Assembly: GCF_029784155.1 (NCBI RefSeq)
Contig: NC_073692.1
Span: 420,648,745-420,712,744 of the forward strand
Direction of reading: 5' to 3'
DNA length: 64,000 bases
From: Uranotaenia lowii
Taxonomy: Eukaryota > Arthropoda > Insecta > Diptera > Culicidae
Position 1 is the first letter of the stretch. The number at the start of each line of letters is the position of its first letter. Both the position numbers and the translations under genes were made by a program. The notes beneath the pieces are model-generated. The model ran no database searches. It worked only from the letters and a program-made list of their open reading frames with translations, and was not told the origin of the DNA. Below, one piece after another: positions 11,990 to 22,864 of the stretch.

Positions 11990-12435
11990 GCCTTAAAACG
12001 AGGTCTTTGAAAATTGGCATAAAACTTAAGCACATATTTTTTTTATTTACTTTCATCTTTCAAAATATGGTATGGAAATGAAATTTTAACCCCGTTCAAA
12101 AGTGGGGTTGAGTAAGTACGACAATAATTCGAAATATATACACATTATTGAATTTTCAAATATGCAAAAATAAGTCTCTGTTATTTTTGGAACAATTTGA
12201 ATAAAAACTACATAAAAATATAGCTTTTTGTCAGTGTTTATATGTTTCAAGATAAAAGAAAAATTGATTGAAGGTTGTGAAAACTACAACCGAAAAATTT
12301 CTGAATGTCAAATTCCGTAACCCCTGCGGTAATGAAATTTTTGGAAATTTTACAAAAAGTATTTTCATCTATAAAGTTTTCGTAGAATAAAAGTTGTTTG
12401 TAATCTAAATTAATTTTCTGCTTTTGTTTCTAGAG
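11990..12435. other. AT-rich spacer
   Basis: No gene or clear repeat was recognised. The sequence includes a short ACTACAACCGAAAA motif (about 12282-12295) that recurs loosely near 18099. Confidence 0.4.
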
Positions 12436-12459
12436 GATTTATGTAGATTTTCGACAATT

Positions 12460-13765
12460 GTATGTATGTATGTATGTATGTATGTATGGTTCTCCCATCG
12501 GTAGCAAGGTCCTGCCTATGTCTGTGTGGCTTGGCCTTCGAATTTCTTCTAGGGCTTCCACGGTCCGATGGTTCGTCGAAGGAAGGCATCCAACCGTCAG
12601 AAACCTACAATGGCCGGCTACCCGTGCCGCTTGGAATAATTTCTTTGGGCTATCCCCAGATGCATTCCTTCTGAAAATTCAAAATATTACAAAAATAAAA
12701 CAACACCAAATATTAAATAACAGTGCATTGCGGTAGGAAAATTACTTGAAAAAAACAAAGTTTTTCAAAAATATATAAATTATGGTTTTTTTTGTTTAAA
12801 AAGGATACAGATCTGGAAAGGTAACATTGGTGAGCATATGTATGTATTCAATATACACAAATAATCAATCGAAAAAGTATCCCGAGTATGTGTTCAGATA
12901 AAATAATATCAGTTTAAACGATCAAAAGAATTCCAGAAATCTTTCCAAAATAATTTCATAAAAGTATATGTATAATAACATAATTAGTATTTGAAATTGA
13001 ATTAAAATATCTACTTAGGATAAATTTTCATATGATACCAGTCCTACAAATTAATGACCATAATTCGATTCGATTCATCAACATCGACAACTAAGCCTTT
13101 TTCCTTGACCGAAACCAGCGGCTCCTAGTGACCTAGTGACTTATCAAATTAAAAAACCTATTAACAAAAAGGTAACTAAATTTTATCCATGTCTTGCACT
13201 CAAAGCTTTTGCTACTCGCCGCTGTCTAAATTAAGCGGCTGCGGGCAGGCGAAAAAAGAGATAATAAAAGAATAATATGGAACATTCTCACCAAGTTCTC
13301 CTCTCTTGCTGCTGGCGTCTACGCTTGCTGCGATTGAAATTTTCGGAGTTCGGACATGTCCGAACATGCTCTGTTTGTTATGATTCACTACAAATCACTT
13401 TACACTTTTGATTTTTCCTAGAATCGAGCTCACTTAAAGTTCTCATCACAAATGTAAAATTTCACTTTGAGCACACAATTAAGATTCCCAACAAAAATTA
13501 CAATCTGCTTCTTCAGGACGCCATTTATCGCTTCTGATTCCGTCGAAATTGTCCCTCTGGGTTATCCGCATAAGTCACCAGAATACGATGGCACATTTTC
13601 GGATAAATTTTATAAACGACACCGTTAATAACGAAAACCGTACTCGGATCAAACGAATGAAAAAATTTAACACCGTTCAGCCGTATACGCCTGTAGAAAA
13701 AAACAATCACAAGCTGGGGTAAAAGTATTGACCGAACCGTTCGCGACGGGAGCACGCTGCAGACT
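12460..13765 (-). mobile_element. Minus-strand non-LTR retroelement-like insertion with (CATA)n tail and 24-bp target duplications
   Basis: The block is flanked by 24-bp direct repeats with one mismatch (12436-12459 and 13766-13789, sharing GATTTATGTAGATTT and CGACAATT). At the left edge is (TATG)n, which on the minus strand is a 3' (CATA)n tail abutting the target repeat, as in LINE-type target-primed insertions. The opposite end starts CAGTCTGCAGC with a core promoter signature (separate entry). Only about 1.3 kb long, it carries no complete reverse transcriptase frame; a minus-strand open stretch (13525 to about 13760) may be a coding remnant. It could be an internally deleted LINE or a short non-autonomous derivative. 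Confidence 0.6.
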
Positions 13766-13768
13766 GAT
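13734..13768 (-). promoter_or_regulatory. Inr + DPE core promoter at the 5' end of the minus-strand retroelement
   Basis: On the minus strand the element junction reads TCAGTC, a match to the arthropod initiator; the A (position 13765) would be +1. At exactly +28 to +32 the sequence is GGTTC, which fits the downstream promoter element consensus RGWYV. Internal Inr/DPE promoters starting at the first base are known for insect non-LTR elements such as jockey and I. Part of the initiator is provided by the flanking target copy. Confidence 0.55.
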
Positions 13769-13859
13769 TTATGTAGATTTACGACAATTATGAAATAAAG
13801 GAGATATACTGATACTTGAAACGAATTTGTCTCATTCATCGTTTGCCCTTCAATATCAT

Positions 13860-14290
13860 ACAAAGTTTGGGAAAAGTCTGGGTCGATATGGTTGCTCGAA
13901 TTTCATTGAAAAAACTCGGTTTTTGCCCGAATTTATGCATTTTATTTGTCAAATCAAACAAACTAAAATTGTGTTGCATACATGTTTCATTCATGCATAC
14001 AATACGAAATTTTTTAATCAAGTTTAATAAAAAGAATCATGAAAGGTTTTTGGAAGCTCAAAATACTATTAAAACTATGCTGATAAGTTTAGATGAAAAT
14101 GGTGTTTTTTCAAACCTAATTCTTGATTTTTGATGAGTAATTTCTTGGTTTTGATCAAATTTGCCCGGATATTGTCTGGATATTGCCCGGATTTTGGGAC
14201 GCCCATTTTGATAATACCCGGATTTTGTCAGGTTTTAGATAAAATATCCCGGATTTATCTGGCCCAGATACGTGCCTAAAAAGTTCTGGC
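13860..14290 (+). repeat. CCCGGAT-rich dispersed repeat, long copy
   Basis: This segment aligns by eye with 29560-29870: both share GAATTTCATTGAAAAAA/GATTTCATAGAAAAAA, a central AT-rich part ending near a GAAAGCTTAAAATAC-like block, and a right part with repeated GCCCGGATATTG and CCCGGATTTTG motifs ending near CCCGGATTTATCTGGC. Divergence is substantial, so it is an old copy. Open frames in it (13816-14133, 13827-14027) are incidental. Confidence 0.65.
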
Positions 14291-14394
14291 TACCTTTCTC
14301 ATTCAATCATTATAAAACATTGAAAAACAGTGGTTTTAGTATTTCTGGTGTTGAAGGATTTTTTTAAATTTCGTTGCTTAAAAATTTTGATTCG

Positions 14395-14810
14395 AAACAT
14401 GATTCGGTTTTCAAGTAAAACTTGAATTAAATTTCAGATCCTGATGTAAACTTTATCCTGATTCAAATCCTGGATAAGATCTATAAACCTATCTGAAATC
14501 TGATCCGGTTCTTGATCTTGATCCTAATCCTGGCTTCAACCCTGACCATGATCACGATAGCGTTTCTGATTCTGATACTGATAATTTATGCCGAATTTTG
14601 TTTCTGTTCATCATCCTTATTTAATGTCTTTTGTTAACCGGAATTGTGATCCCCGGATTCTGGTTTCAATCCTGATCCTGATTCTCATAATGATTCTCTG
14701 AGGCAATTTTCAACACTGATCTTGATCCTGATTAGTAATTTTAGACTCTAATCCTGATCCAGATGTTTAATGCTTAACTAACCTGATTTTGATCATGATC
14801 TTGATTCTTA
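14395..14810 (+). repeat. Degenerate CCTGAT hexamer-type repeat tract
   Basis: Variants of CCTGAT/CTTGAT/TCTGAT recur irregularly throughout (for example GATCCTGATGT, TTGATCTTGATCCTAATCCTGG, ATTCTGATACTGAT). It appears to be a decayed short tandem repeat rather than coding sequence. Confidence 0.55.
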
Positions 14811-16572
14811 CCAAACATAACATTCCCAAACTATATTTTCGTCATGTCAGTTGAGGGTATAACAAGATTGAGCGATTTGTTTTCTGAAATAATAATTTAG
14901 AGTTAACAATACAGAATTCTTATAGAAGCCGTTAGGCCTTACATTTGAGTGCACGTTTTAAAAAAGTAATGGCTCATAAAGATTTTTTGAAAAACTTGAA
15001 GGATTTTCAAACTATAAAAAAAAGTTTTATTGAAATGTTATGTTTGAAGTGTGGTAGTTGTCTAATATTGGCAGTACCGGTATTTGAAGCAATAAAACCG
15101 AAAACCTGTCAAAAAAAAATATTTGGTTTGAGAAAAACCCTGGCAGTAATAAAAATTAAAATGAAAATCTCAATACATTTAAAAAAAATTTTAACACCCT
15201 TTGAGAAATAAGAAAGTTGTACAACTTTTCGATTAAAAACCGCGTCCAGGGCCATACTTCAAAAAACCACGCCTTTTCATCCAACAAACTACGGACGCTC
15301 ATGGCAGCGAACGCTCAGAAAGGGTGCTCCCACATATATTTGAACGATGGCCAATAGTTAGTGTGCTGGATGTGTGAAATATGTTGCCACTCGAGCAGCC
15401 CGGCTTAGTAATACCCCTAATGGTGTTATATTTGGCGATTTTTCAAAAAAGAACAGAACAGTTGGGTAGAAAAAAAAAACAACAACAAAATTCCTACCCA
15501 CTGTTGTTGCCCCCCGCTTCAAATCAAATCGCTTCGAATAACGAGTCCAGCAGGGAACGATCTAAATATCCAACCGGGAGAGCTGGCTAGCTAGCTGGTC
15601 TACTCTCGAGTATGATGAGGAAAAAGCTTTCCCGCCATCCGGTTTACTGAATGCCATCAGTCTGAATCATCGTATGGATGGATGAGTTCTTCTCGGTGTG
15701 AATTGGTCCTACAGCTATGTGCAAAACATAGCAGGATGCCAGGATGAACTGGAAGGGTTCCACCGGAGTACAGATTAATAAATGCCATTCTTTTCGGCAG
15801 TCGTACACTCGACCGACGTGCTCCATCTATAAAGAGTTTATTTTTCCTCATCCGGGATTAGAGTCTGGGCTTGGGAAAAGCGTGGGAAAGCGTGGGGTCC
15901 CGGAAAAAGCTATTTAGGCCGCTGAGTGTGCGTGCCTGTTCGCGAATTCTTTTATTTTCCCCATTCTGCCATTCTCGGTCCCGGATTGAGGTCTCTCTTA
16001 TTCGGTTGGTGACGTGAAATATTGGTTATTTGGCTACGGTTTGGCGAAATCGTTTGCTCCGGTCATATTTTTGATTGGTGAGTTGATCCTCCGAGCCATT
16101 TCGACTGGATGGAAGGTGGATGGGAGAAATTCCGGGAATCTAATGATTTATGGTCGACTCGGTAATAAAGTATCGATGTGAACTGTAGTTAAGGCTTATT
16201 GAAGTTGTTCCTTGGAATTCTGATGAATTTCTTTAAAATGTTAATGCAAATTATATTTTTTCAATACTTAAGGCCTTCAGTATCAGAAGGACGAATGTGA
16301 CAAAATAATTAATTGTTATGTGAGTAGATATGTCGAAGATTTTTTTATATTTATTCCTCCAACACTTGTCGCAAAATTACAGTTTCCAGTAAATTTTATT
16401 TGAATTTTTATGTCGTTCCTATGGCAGGAATTATTGACCAATTTTGATGAAACACCAAGGTTTTTTAACACGGTTTTTTTTCACGCATTTTTTACACGGA
16501 TTTTGCGAATAAACATGGTTTTTGATAGAAGATAATCACTTAGAAATTTTTGAAGTTGGGAAAATCTCGGCT
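14811..16572. other. Intergenic DNA, partly GC-richer unique sequence
   Basis: About 15240-16150 is clearly richer in GC than the surroundings and lacks repeat structure, apart from a CTGGCTAGCTAGCTGG palindromic stretch near 15582-15597. No exon with a supported frame or splice signals was found. It could contain regulatory DNA of either flanking gene; this is speculative. Confidence 0.4.
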
Positions 16573-17012
16573 CTGAGACTAAGAACGTGAGACATGAGAC
16601 CTGAGACCTGAGACCTGAGACCTGAGACCTGAGACCTGAGACCTGAGACATGAGACTTCAGATCTGAGACAAGAGGCATGAGACCTGAGTCATGAGACAA
16701 TTCATATGAGACTTTAGACATAAGACATAGAAAATGAGACTGAGACTAAAGATATGAGATTTTAAGACATGAGACCTAAGACCTGAGACCAGAGACTTGT
16801 CACATTAGACACCTTAGACATAAGGCAAGAGACATGAGACTTGAGACTTGAGACATGCGACATGGGACCTGAGACAAGAAACCTGAGACCTGGGACATGA
16901 CCCATGATACATGAGACATGAGACAAGAGACATGAAACATTAGACATGAGACCTGAGACCACCTTTGACCTGAGACAAGAGACAAGATACAGAGACCTGA
17001 GACCTAAAACCT
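16573..17012 (+). repeat. GAGACCT/GAGACATGA minisatellite
   Basis: The tract is built from imperfect copies of GAGACCT and GAGACATGA. Around 16598-16650 the 7-bp unit GAGACCT repeats perfectly several times; elsewhere ATGAGACTT, AAGAGACAT and CTGAGACCA variants alternate. Minus-strand frames over it (16536-16721, 16762-17046, 16800-16985) consist of repetitive SQVSGLRSQVSG-like residues and are products of the repeat. Confidence 0.85.
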
Positions 17013-19542
17013 GTCTTTGATCCATTGTAGTTTCTAAATTTTTCAAAATAAAGTTTATTTGTTCTACCAGGTTTCTTGTAGTTGGTTCCGATTGAAAAAA
17101 GGCTCAAAATAATTTATTTTTGAATAAGTAGGTAATAATTTTTGACAGCTTTGCATTATTGCATTGCATCTTTGATTTTTGAATTGTCATAATACATTTA
17201 TTCATCGATGTATAAATATGTGGGGGTCCGATGAAAATTTTGACCCGTATCCTAGATTTTTCAGTAGAAAAAAATGTTGCTTCAAACAAGGACAACCAAT
17301 TTTGTATTTGCTTTACAGTCTCTTATTTCTCAATGAACCAATTTTCCAAATTCATATTATAGATTTTTTTCAGTAATTTGATTATCACTTTCACTTGGTC
17401 TCTCAAAAATCTCAGTTCTTCAGTATATTGGAATGATACTTTGAACCTGAGCTTAGGGTCATATTGAACAACTTTGGAGGGCTAATTTAAAATTTTTTAA
17501 AGCCTATAAAAACACCACTCTTTGAGAAAAACCTGTAAGATCTTTCAAAAGTTGGTGAAATTTAAGCTGCATCCCTCTTGCACTAATGGAAAATCATCAC
17601 CCAAATTCGACAGCGCTTCCATCGCCTTTTAAACGTTTTGTTCTGAGATTGGGAAAATCTGTTTATTTTTGTGCCAAATGTCTGATTTTATGCTTTTGAA
17701 GTCAAATGACAAAAATCAAAGATGACATCAGCCTGTAAAGCCTTAAATCAGCTAAGACGGTGGATAGGGATATTTTAGAAAAAAAAATCCAAAATATTCT
17801 TTGACTACCTGATTAATATAAAAATGTCTAATAATACAATTTTCCATAAAAAAAACCAAAAAAAAAACCAGTTTAGAGAAGTTTTTAAAATAAGCAAATT
17901 TTAAACGGATATATTTTTGAAAATTGTCAATCAGGTTGCAATTTAAAAAATTCCATGAATTCTAAGCAAGCCGGAGTTGGGAAAAAAACGACAGACAAAT
18001 TTGTACAACATTTACTTTTTGTAAAAGTTGAAATATGTTTAAAAAAATAAAGCTATGACTAAGACTTCACATATTTCAAAATTTTGGAAAAAACGCGAAA
18101 ACTACAACCGGAAATAACTGAAGCTATGAATGAAGCTTTAAATGTGGTTATACAATTTATGACAAAATTGTAAATTTTTGTGATTTTTTTGGAATTGATT
18201 CGCTCGAATGATGTTTTTTTTTTGCATTGAAATTAATTTCCTACAGGGCCGTAGGAAGAACTGCCTCATAGGGGGAGTTTTGGTGACAATTTTTTTCCTA
18301 GAACATTTTTGCTTGAAAAATGCATACATACAGAATAGTGAAAAAAATGGTCCCTAAAGTATCTCATTATTCCGGTTAAAGTTCTTTTATATTAATAGTT
18401 ATTCATTTTAAATCATTAATTTAGAAAATAAGTCCTAAAAATGATAAGTTTTTCTAAATTTTTCAAAAAATTAATAAGGGATTTTAAAGGCTTTATTTGA
18501 AAAAGGAAATTGTTTGGGGTTAAAATCTGTTTGTGTTTTGGTTTTATAAATTTTAAATTTTAATTCCGAATCTAAATTCTGCATTTCGAACCTCAATAAA
18601 AATTTTGAATTCCTATCCTGACTGAAAATTCCGAAAGATGAAACTCTGATATTTCATTTCTGGATCACCATTATGGAACATTTTGAAGTTTCAATTCAGC
18701 GCAAGTATTAAGAGTAAAAATTTCAAATCCAAATTTAAGGAATGGTTTGTTATTTTAAATATTTTTGTAATATTCAAGAATTATAAACAGGATTCAGATT
18801 CCACAATCTGGTCACAGGCAACAAATTAAGATATTTGAAAAAAAAAAAAATTGGTACCCGAGCATCGGAATTTATTCAAACCTTAGCTCACCAGATATTT
18901 TCGCACTTATCCGGGCATGGAAAATCTTCGCTTTTTAATCTTAAAACCTTGTAAAAATCCTAGCTTTCGATTTCAGAGTTTACAACCTATAATTTGGGCA
19001 TTATTCAGGCAAGTTTAGAAATTCTCCAATCAAAATCTTGAAGAAAAAACTCGAAAATTTGTTTTCATCGAAACACATCAGCCAGTTTATTTGGATAAAC
19101 TTTATTAAATAAAATGTTTTTGACGCAAAATATAAAATTGTTATCATGCAATTTGAATTTTGCTTTAAATTTGCAAATAAGTAAAAGGAGTCTAATCTTT
19201 TTGAAAATTTGAAATTTGAGACTGAGGACTGTACCCAAAATTCATGCACCAAATTATTATGTAAATAATTTTTGATAGCGTTTTTCGAGTTCAGTCTTTA
19301 GGTCTCTATAAACAAGTGAAAATTTTCGAAAATTTTAAAAAATTTAATAATAGAATTGTGGAATAAGATTTCGAGATGTTGGTCTTAGTTCGAGATCGAC
19401 TTTAAGCGTTCATCGAAATGTTGTTATGAATTTAAAAAAAATTAAAATTTCGAGTTTAGAGAATAACATTTTGCTTAACATTTTTTGGACCCTCATGGGG
19501 GAGGGGGGTGATTTACCCCTATTCCTACAGCCATGATTATCT
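17013..19542. other. AT-rich intergenic DNA
   Basis: Nothing was recognised. Isolated short frames (17104-17295, 17179-17376, 18138-18329, 19001-19252) lack support. No tandem repeats or clear inverted-repeat boundaries were noted. Confidence 0.4.
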
Positions 19543-20112
19543 ATACAACAAATAGTGCCGCAAACATTGTCAAATTTGTTGAAAATTTCTAGTTTTAGGT
19601 ATTATAATATTATTTCCAACAAGATCGATTTAGTAATTTCGATTGACTTTCACAATCAATATGGCATTTAGTAAGTGAATATTGAAAATCTTTGAGCAGT
19701 TGTAAAACAGAATTAGATTTTTTTATGCCAGTTAGAAACATGAACATGAAACAAGAAAAAATTCAATAAGCCGTTTTATAAGAGTTTTAAGAGCGCTTAA
19801 ATCACAGCTACATTAGACGTTTCTTTAAATGGAATACACGCTCATGATGAATCTATCCATTTTTTGAGTAAGAGAAGTTTGTCGCATAAAATGAGAACAT
19901 TTCGATTTGTTATTCGGCTAGGGCATTCATGCAACTATTTGTTTTATTTCCTTTTGACTATGAGGATGGTCAAATTTGTTTTATTTCTTTTTGACTATGA
20001 GGATAGTCCATTATCTTTAAATAACAAGTTAGTATTGTTATCAAATAACCTCAGACTGTTTTGAAATAGATTATTTTCTGTTATTAAAAGCCTGGCTTCA
20101 AAGCTTAATCGC
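19543..20112 (+). repeat. Dispersed repeat, copy A (partner at 33612-34142)
   Basis: The segment starts CTATACAACAAATAGTGCCG and matches 33616-34142 in the same orientation along most of its length, including the blocks GCAAACATTGTCAAATTTG, TGGAATACACGCTCATGATG and AAAAGCCTGGC. This copy has an internal tandem duplication of a TTTTGACTATGAGGAT-containing block (about 19950-20007) not present in copy B. No coding signal. Confidence 0.75.
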
Positions 20113-20374
20113 AACAGAGTTGTTTTTATTTATCAGATGAATTTAGCTGCAATAATTTATATTATTTTGAGAGCCCGTTTTTCTCAAAGCCATCACTCAA
20201 AATCCTTTCATAAAAGGTTACGTTATTTCAAAAAAGGTTAAAAAATTTAAGCGTGTATACGTTCTTCTCGGTTGTCAAATCATCTGTCACTTAGATTTAT
20301 TATGTCTACATCCACTGTTCCAATAAAACAGTTTTTCAACATGGCTTGAACGTTAGTTTAAAAGAACATTGAGT

Positions 20375-20583
20375 TTTATTTATTTATTTTTTTTTTTTGT
20401 TTCGATTATAGTCGTTTTACCATCTTCATGGCATTCGCGACTTTATCAACGTTGCAGTTGGCGGATCGTTATTGAAAAACTTATCCGGTACAACTGTGTT
20501 CGATGTTCACTCTCGGGCTCGAACTCGCGGACATCGGCTCAGGAGACAACAGACTTGCCAACTGAGCTATATCTCAAGCCCGA
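20375..20583 (-). mobile_element. tRNA-derived SINE, apparently full length, with 15-bp target duplication
   Basis: On the minus strand the element begins near 20583 with a tRNA-like head: A box TAGCTCAGTTGG and B box GAGTTCGAGCCC about 35 bp apart, the internal RNA polymerase III promoter. A unique body follows and the 3' end is an A-rich tail (T-rich at 20375-20400 on the plus strand, with (AAAT) units). It is flanked by the perfect direct repeat AAAAGAACATTGAGT (20360-20374 and 20584-20598). This is the classic product of LINE-assisted retrotransposition. The head resembles mosquito tRNA-derived SINEs, but I have not matched it to a named family. Confidence 0.88.
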
Positions 20584-20598
20584 AAAAGAACATTGAGT

Positions 20599-22583
20599 GT
20601 TTTATTAAAACAGGTACCAAATCCTTAATATAAACGGAAAAGTATGTGTTTTATTGAAGCTTTAGTATTACTTTTGCAACTTTTTAACATCACTCTTAAG
20701 ATAATCTTTCATTCAAATTTTAGATAAACTTTCAGGGCTCTTTTAAAACATATAATACATATTTCCTATATTACAATAAAACAGTTTTAATAATTGGATG
20801 CTAATTGGATGCTAAAATGCAAACATTTAATCCAGTTAGTCTTGGTTTAAGTCTTTGAATCTTGAATTTTGTGCAAATTTCCAATTTTTAGTGAAAATGT
20901 AAAAATTTGTTCAGCAAATTCTATTCCTTATAGAAGTGATATAGATGAGAAAACTGAAAATGGGCGGACGTTCAATGGCAATCTCTCAGACTGCAGTTGG
21001 AGAGGAATATTTTGCTCTAAGAAAGAACGAAACTGCAACAATGGCAGCAAGTAGGGAGGAAAGTTGAGCAAAATAAAAAATTCTAAAACATGGCAATACA
21101 CGATGTTTACCAGGTTTGCTATCTTCCGGTTTGAATTTGCAAAAAGCGAGTGGGAGTGGGAGGAAGAGGAGGTCTTTTCATCACTCCGATTCACATGAGC
21201 GCATCTCCACCGTAAATAGCCAAGCAAGTGCAGTCACTTGTCTGCTTGAATTATTCATGAGCAATTTTACTTCACGGAACCATAGGTCTTGCTATTTATG
21301 TGAATTTGATTTGGTGACAACACGCTGCTGCCGACTGAAGTGAAGATGCCGACCGAGGTTGGTTTAGTGGACAAATTGTTTCGTTTTGGTTTATTTAAAT
21401 TTTCACCGACTTCGACTTTGGAAATCAAATTGAAGTGGTTGTTAGTTGCTTTTCACTTTGTGAAGCCGCAGATGTCGGAAATATAGAATAGCGAAAAAGC
21501 TTTGTTGAAAATAAATGAAGTCAACTATGTTGATGCTGGAAATTCAGTCCGAAGGTACAAATCCATCATTCTACCATGCATTAATAATAAATTTTGCAAT
21601 TAGTCACATTTTAGAGTCAGCTTTTCCAACCGTTGACCAAAACAACCACTTCCTTAATTGAAGCCTGAATTTTTGACAAGTAGACATAAATGTAAGTACC
21701 CTCAATATTAAGAATCATTACCGTTACATCATAGGCCCATTCAAGAGCAAAATGAAGTCTGTCTACGGAAACGGGCGAAAGTTTAAATAAAACTACTCTC
21801 GAAAAAATAGAAATCGAATTGTTATCATGAAATTATCCTAAAATTTTACCATCTAGATGTTTGTTGAGCTCATAGAGGTTATCTTTAAGTTTTCTGAATC
21901 TCCAAAATTTGCAATCAATTTTATTTATGTACATGGTACAAAACCAATTTTTCAGAGAAGTTTACATAATATCAGATTTTGATTGGCTCGGTACATTAGA
22001 CTTAGTCGATCTAGAGTCATTTTTGAATTTCTTAAACCGTGGGGTCCAGAAATCTTCGTTTTGGTCCAAAACTCATCCTTGATTTTTGCATAATTGTTAA
22101 ACATAGTTTACATGAGTAAATTTGAAGTTTTAGGTTTGCATGGGAAAATTGAATATTTTGTACTGAAAAATCATCATTATTTTTGTTTCTTCTGTCGAAC
22201 CGAACCTGCTTTAATGGCATTTGTGCCAATTTAAAAATTTATGAATATAAAGATATATATTTATTTTAAAGTTTTTTTAAAATTTAAATCCATCTACAAT
22301 ATGATTATTTTTTCATTTGTAGAATGAGATTTATTACAAGGAATTCTTCATTCAGGTAATAAATCGATGATTTTCAGCTTCTCAAAATACATTCTCAAAA
22401 ACGAATTGGCATCGTAACAACGTTGTCTTAGGCTGAGTGAAGCCGGTAAGAAATGTACAGGGTGCGCCAGAAGATTTTTTAATTTTGAAAATTGTATAAA
22501 AAGAACGAATAAAGTGTAAAAAATGTTAAGAAGTCCAAATAATCAAGGTAACTTCTTGCTTTGGAAAAAAGACAATCTCTTCG
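20599..22583. other. Intergenic DNA, contains one MITE arm
   Basis: No gene supported. The stretch 20940-21460 is somewhat GC-richer and unique-looking. A MITE-related segment at 21999-22110 is listed separately. Small frames (20869-21054, minus 20928-21227, 21116-21343) have no domain similarity that I can see. Confidence 0.4.
21999..22110 (+). repeat. MITE-related segment (same family as 50371-50705)
   Basis: The block ACTTAGTCGATCTAGAGTCA followed by TTTTTGAATTTCTTAAACC and GTGGGGTCCAGAAATC matches the left arm of the inverted-repeat element at 50371, and the following CTTCGTTTTGGTCCAAAACTC matches the inner part of its right arm in reverse complement. A matching right terminus was not found here, so this is a partial or diverged copy. 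Confidence 0.55.
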
Positions 22584-22745
22584 ATCATTCCAATTATATC
22601 AATCATTCCAATTATATCAATCATTCCAATCATTTCAATCATTTCAATCATTCCAATCATTCCAATCATTCCAATCATTTCAATCAATTCAATCATTTGA
22701 ATCTTTTCAATCATTCCAATCATTTCAATCAATTCAATCATATCA
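22584..22745 (+). repeat. (ATCATTCCA/ATCATTTCA)n microsatellite
   Basis: A tandem array of 10-bp units TTCCAATCAT and TTTCAATCAT, grading at the right into (TTTTGTAA)-like spacers before the large 9-bp array. Open frames spanning it (22523-22849, minus 22526-22879) are low complexity. Confidence 0.85.
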
Positions 22746-22864
22746 ATATTTTTTATCATATTATTAATATTTTCATTAAGCTTATTATTCTCATTTTTGT
22801 GAGTATTGTTATTTTTGTAATTTTTTTTAATTATTGTTATTTTTTGTAATTTTTGTAATTTTCT

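Noticed and set aside
13525..13863. 112-codon minus-strand frame
   Set aside because: It runs across the boundary of the retroelement into the flank, so it is not one gene. The inner part could be a coding remnant of the element, but no domain is recognisable.
16573..17012. A CRISPR-like array
   Set aside because: Units of 7-9 bp without unique spacers, in eukaryotic DNA; this is a minisatellite.
20450..20583. A tRNA gene on the minus strand
   Set aside because: The A and B boxes belong to a SINE head: the acceptor stem is not formed, and a long body and A-rich tail follow within a target duplication.
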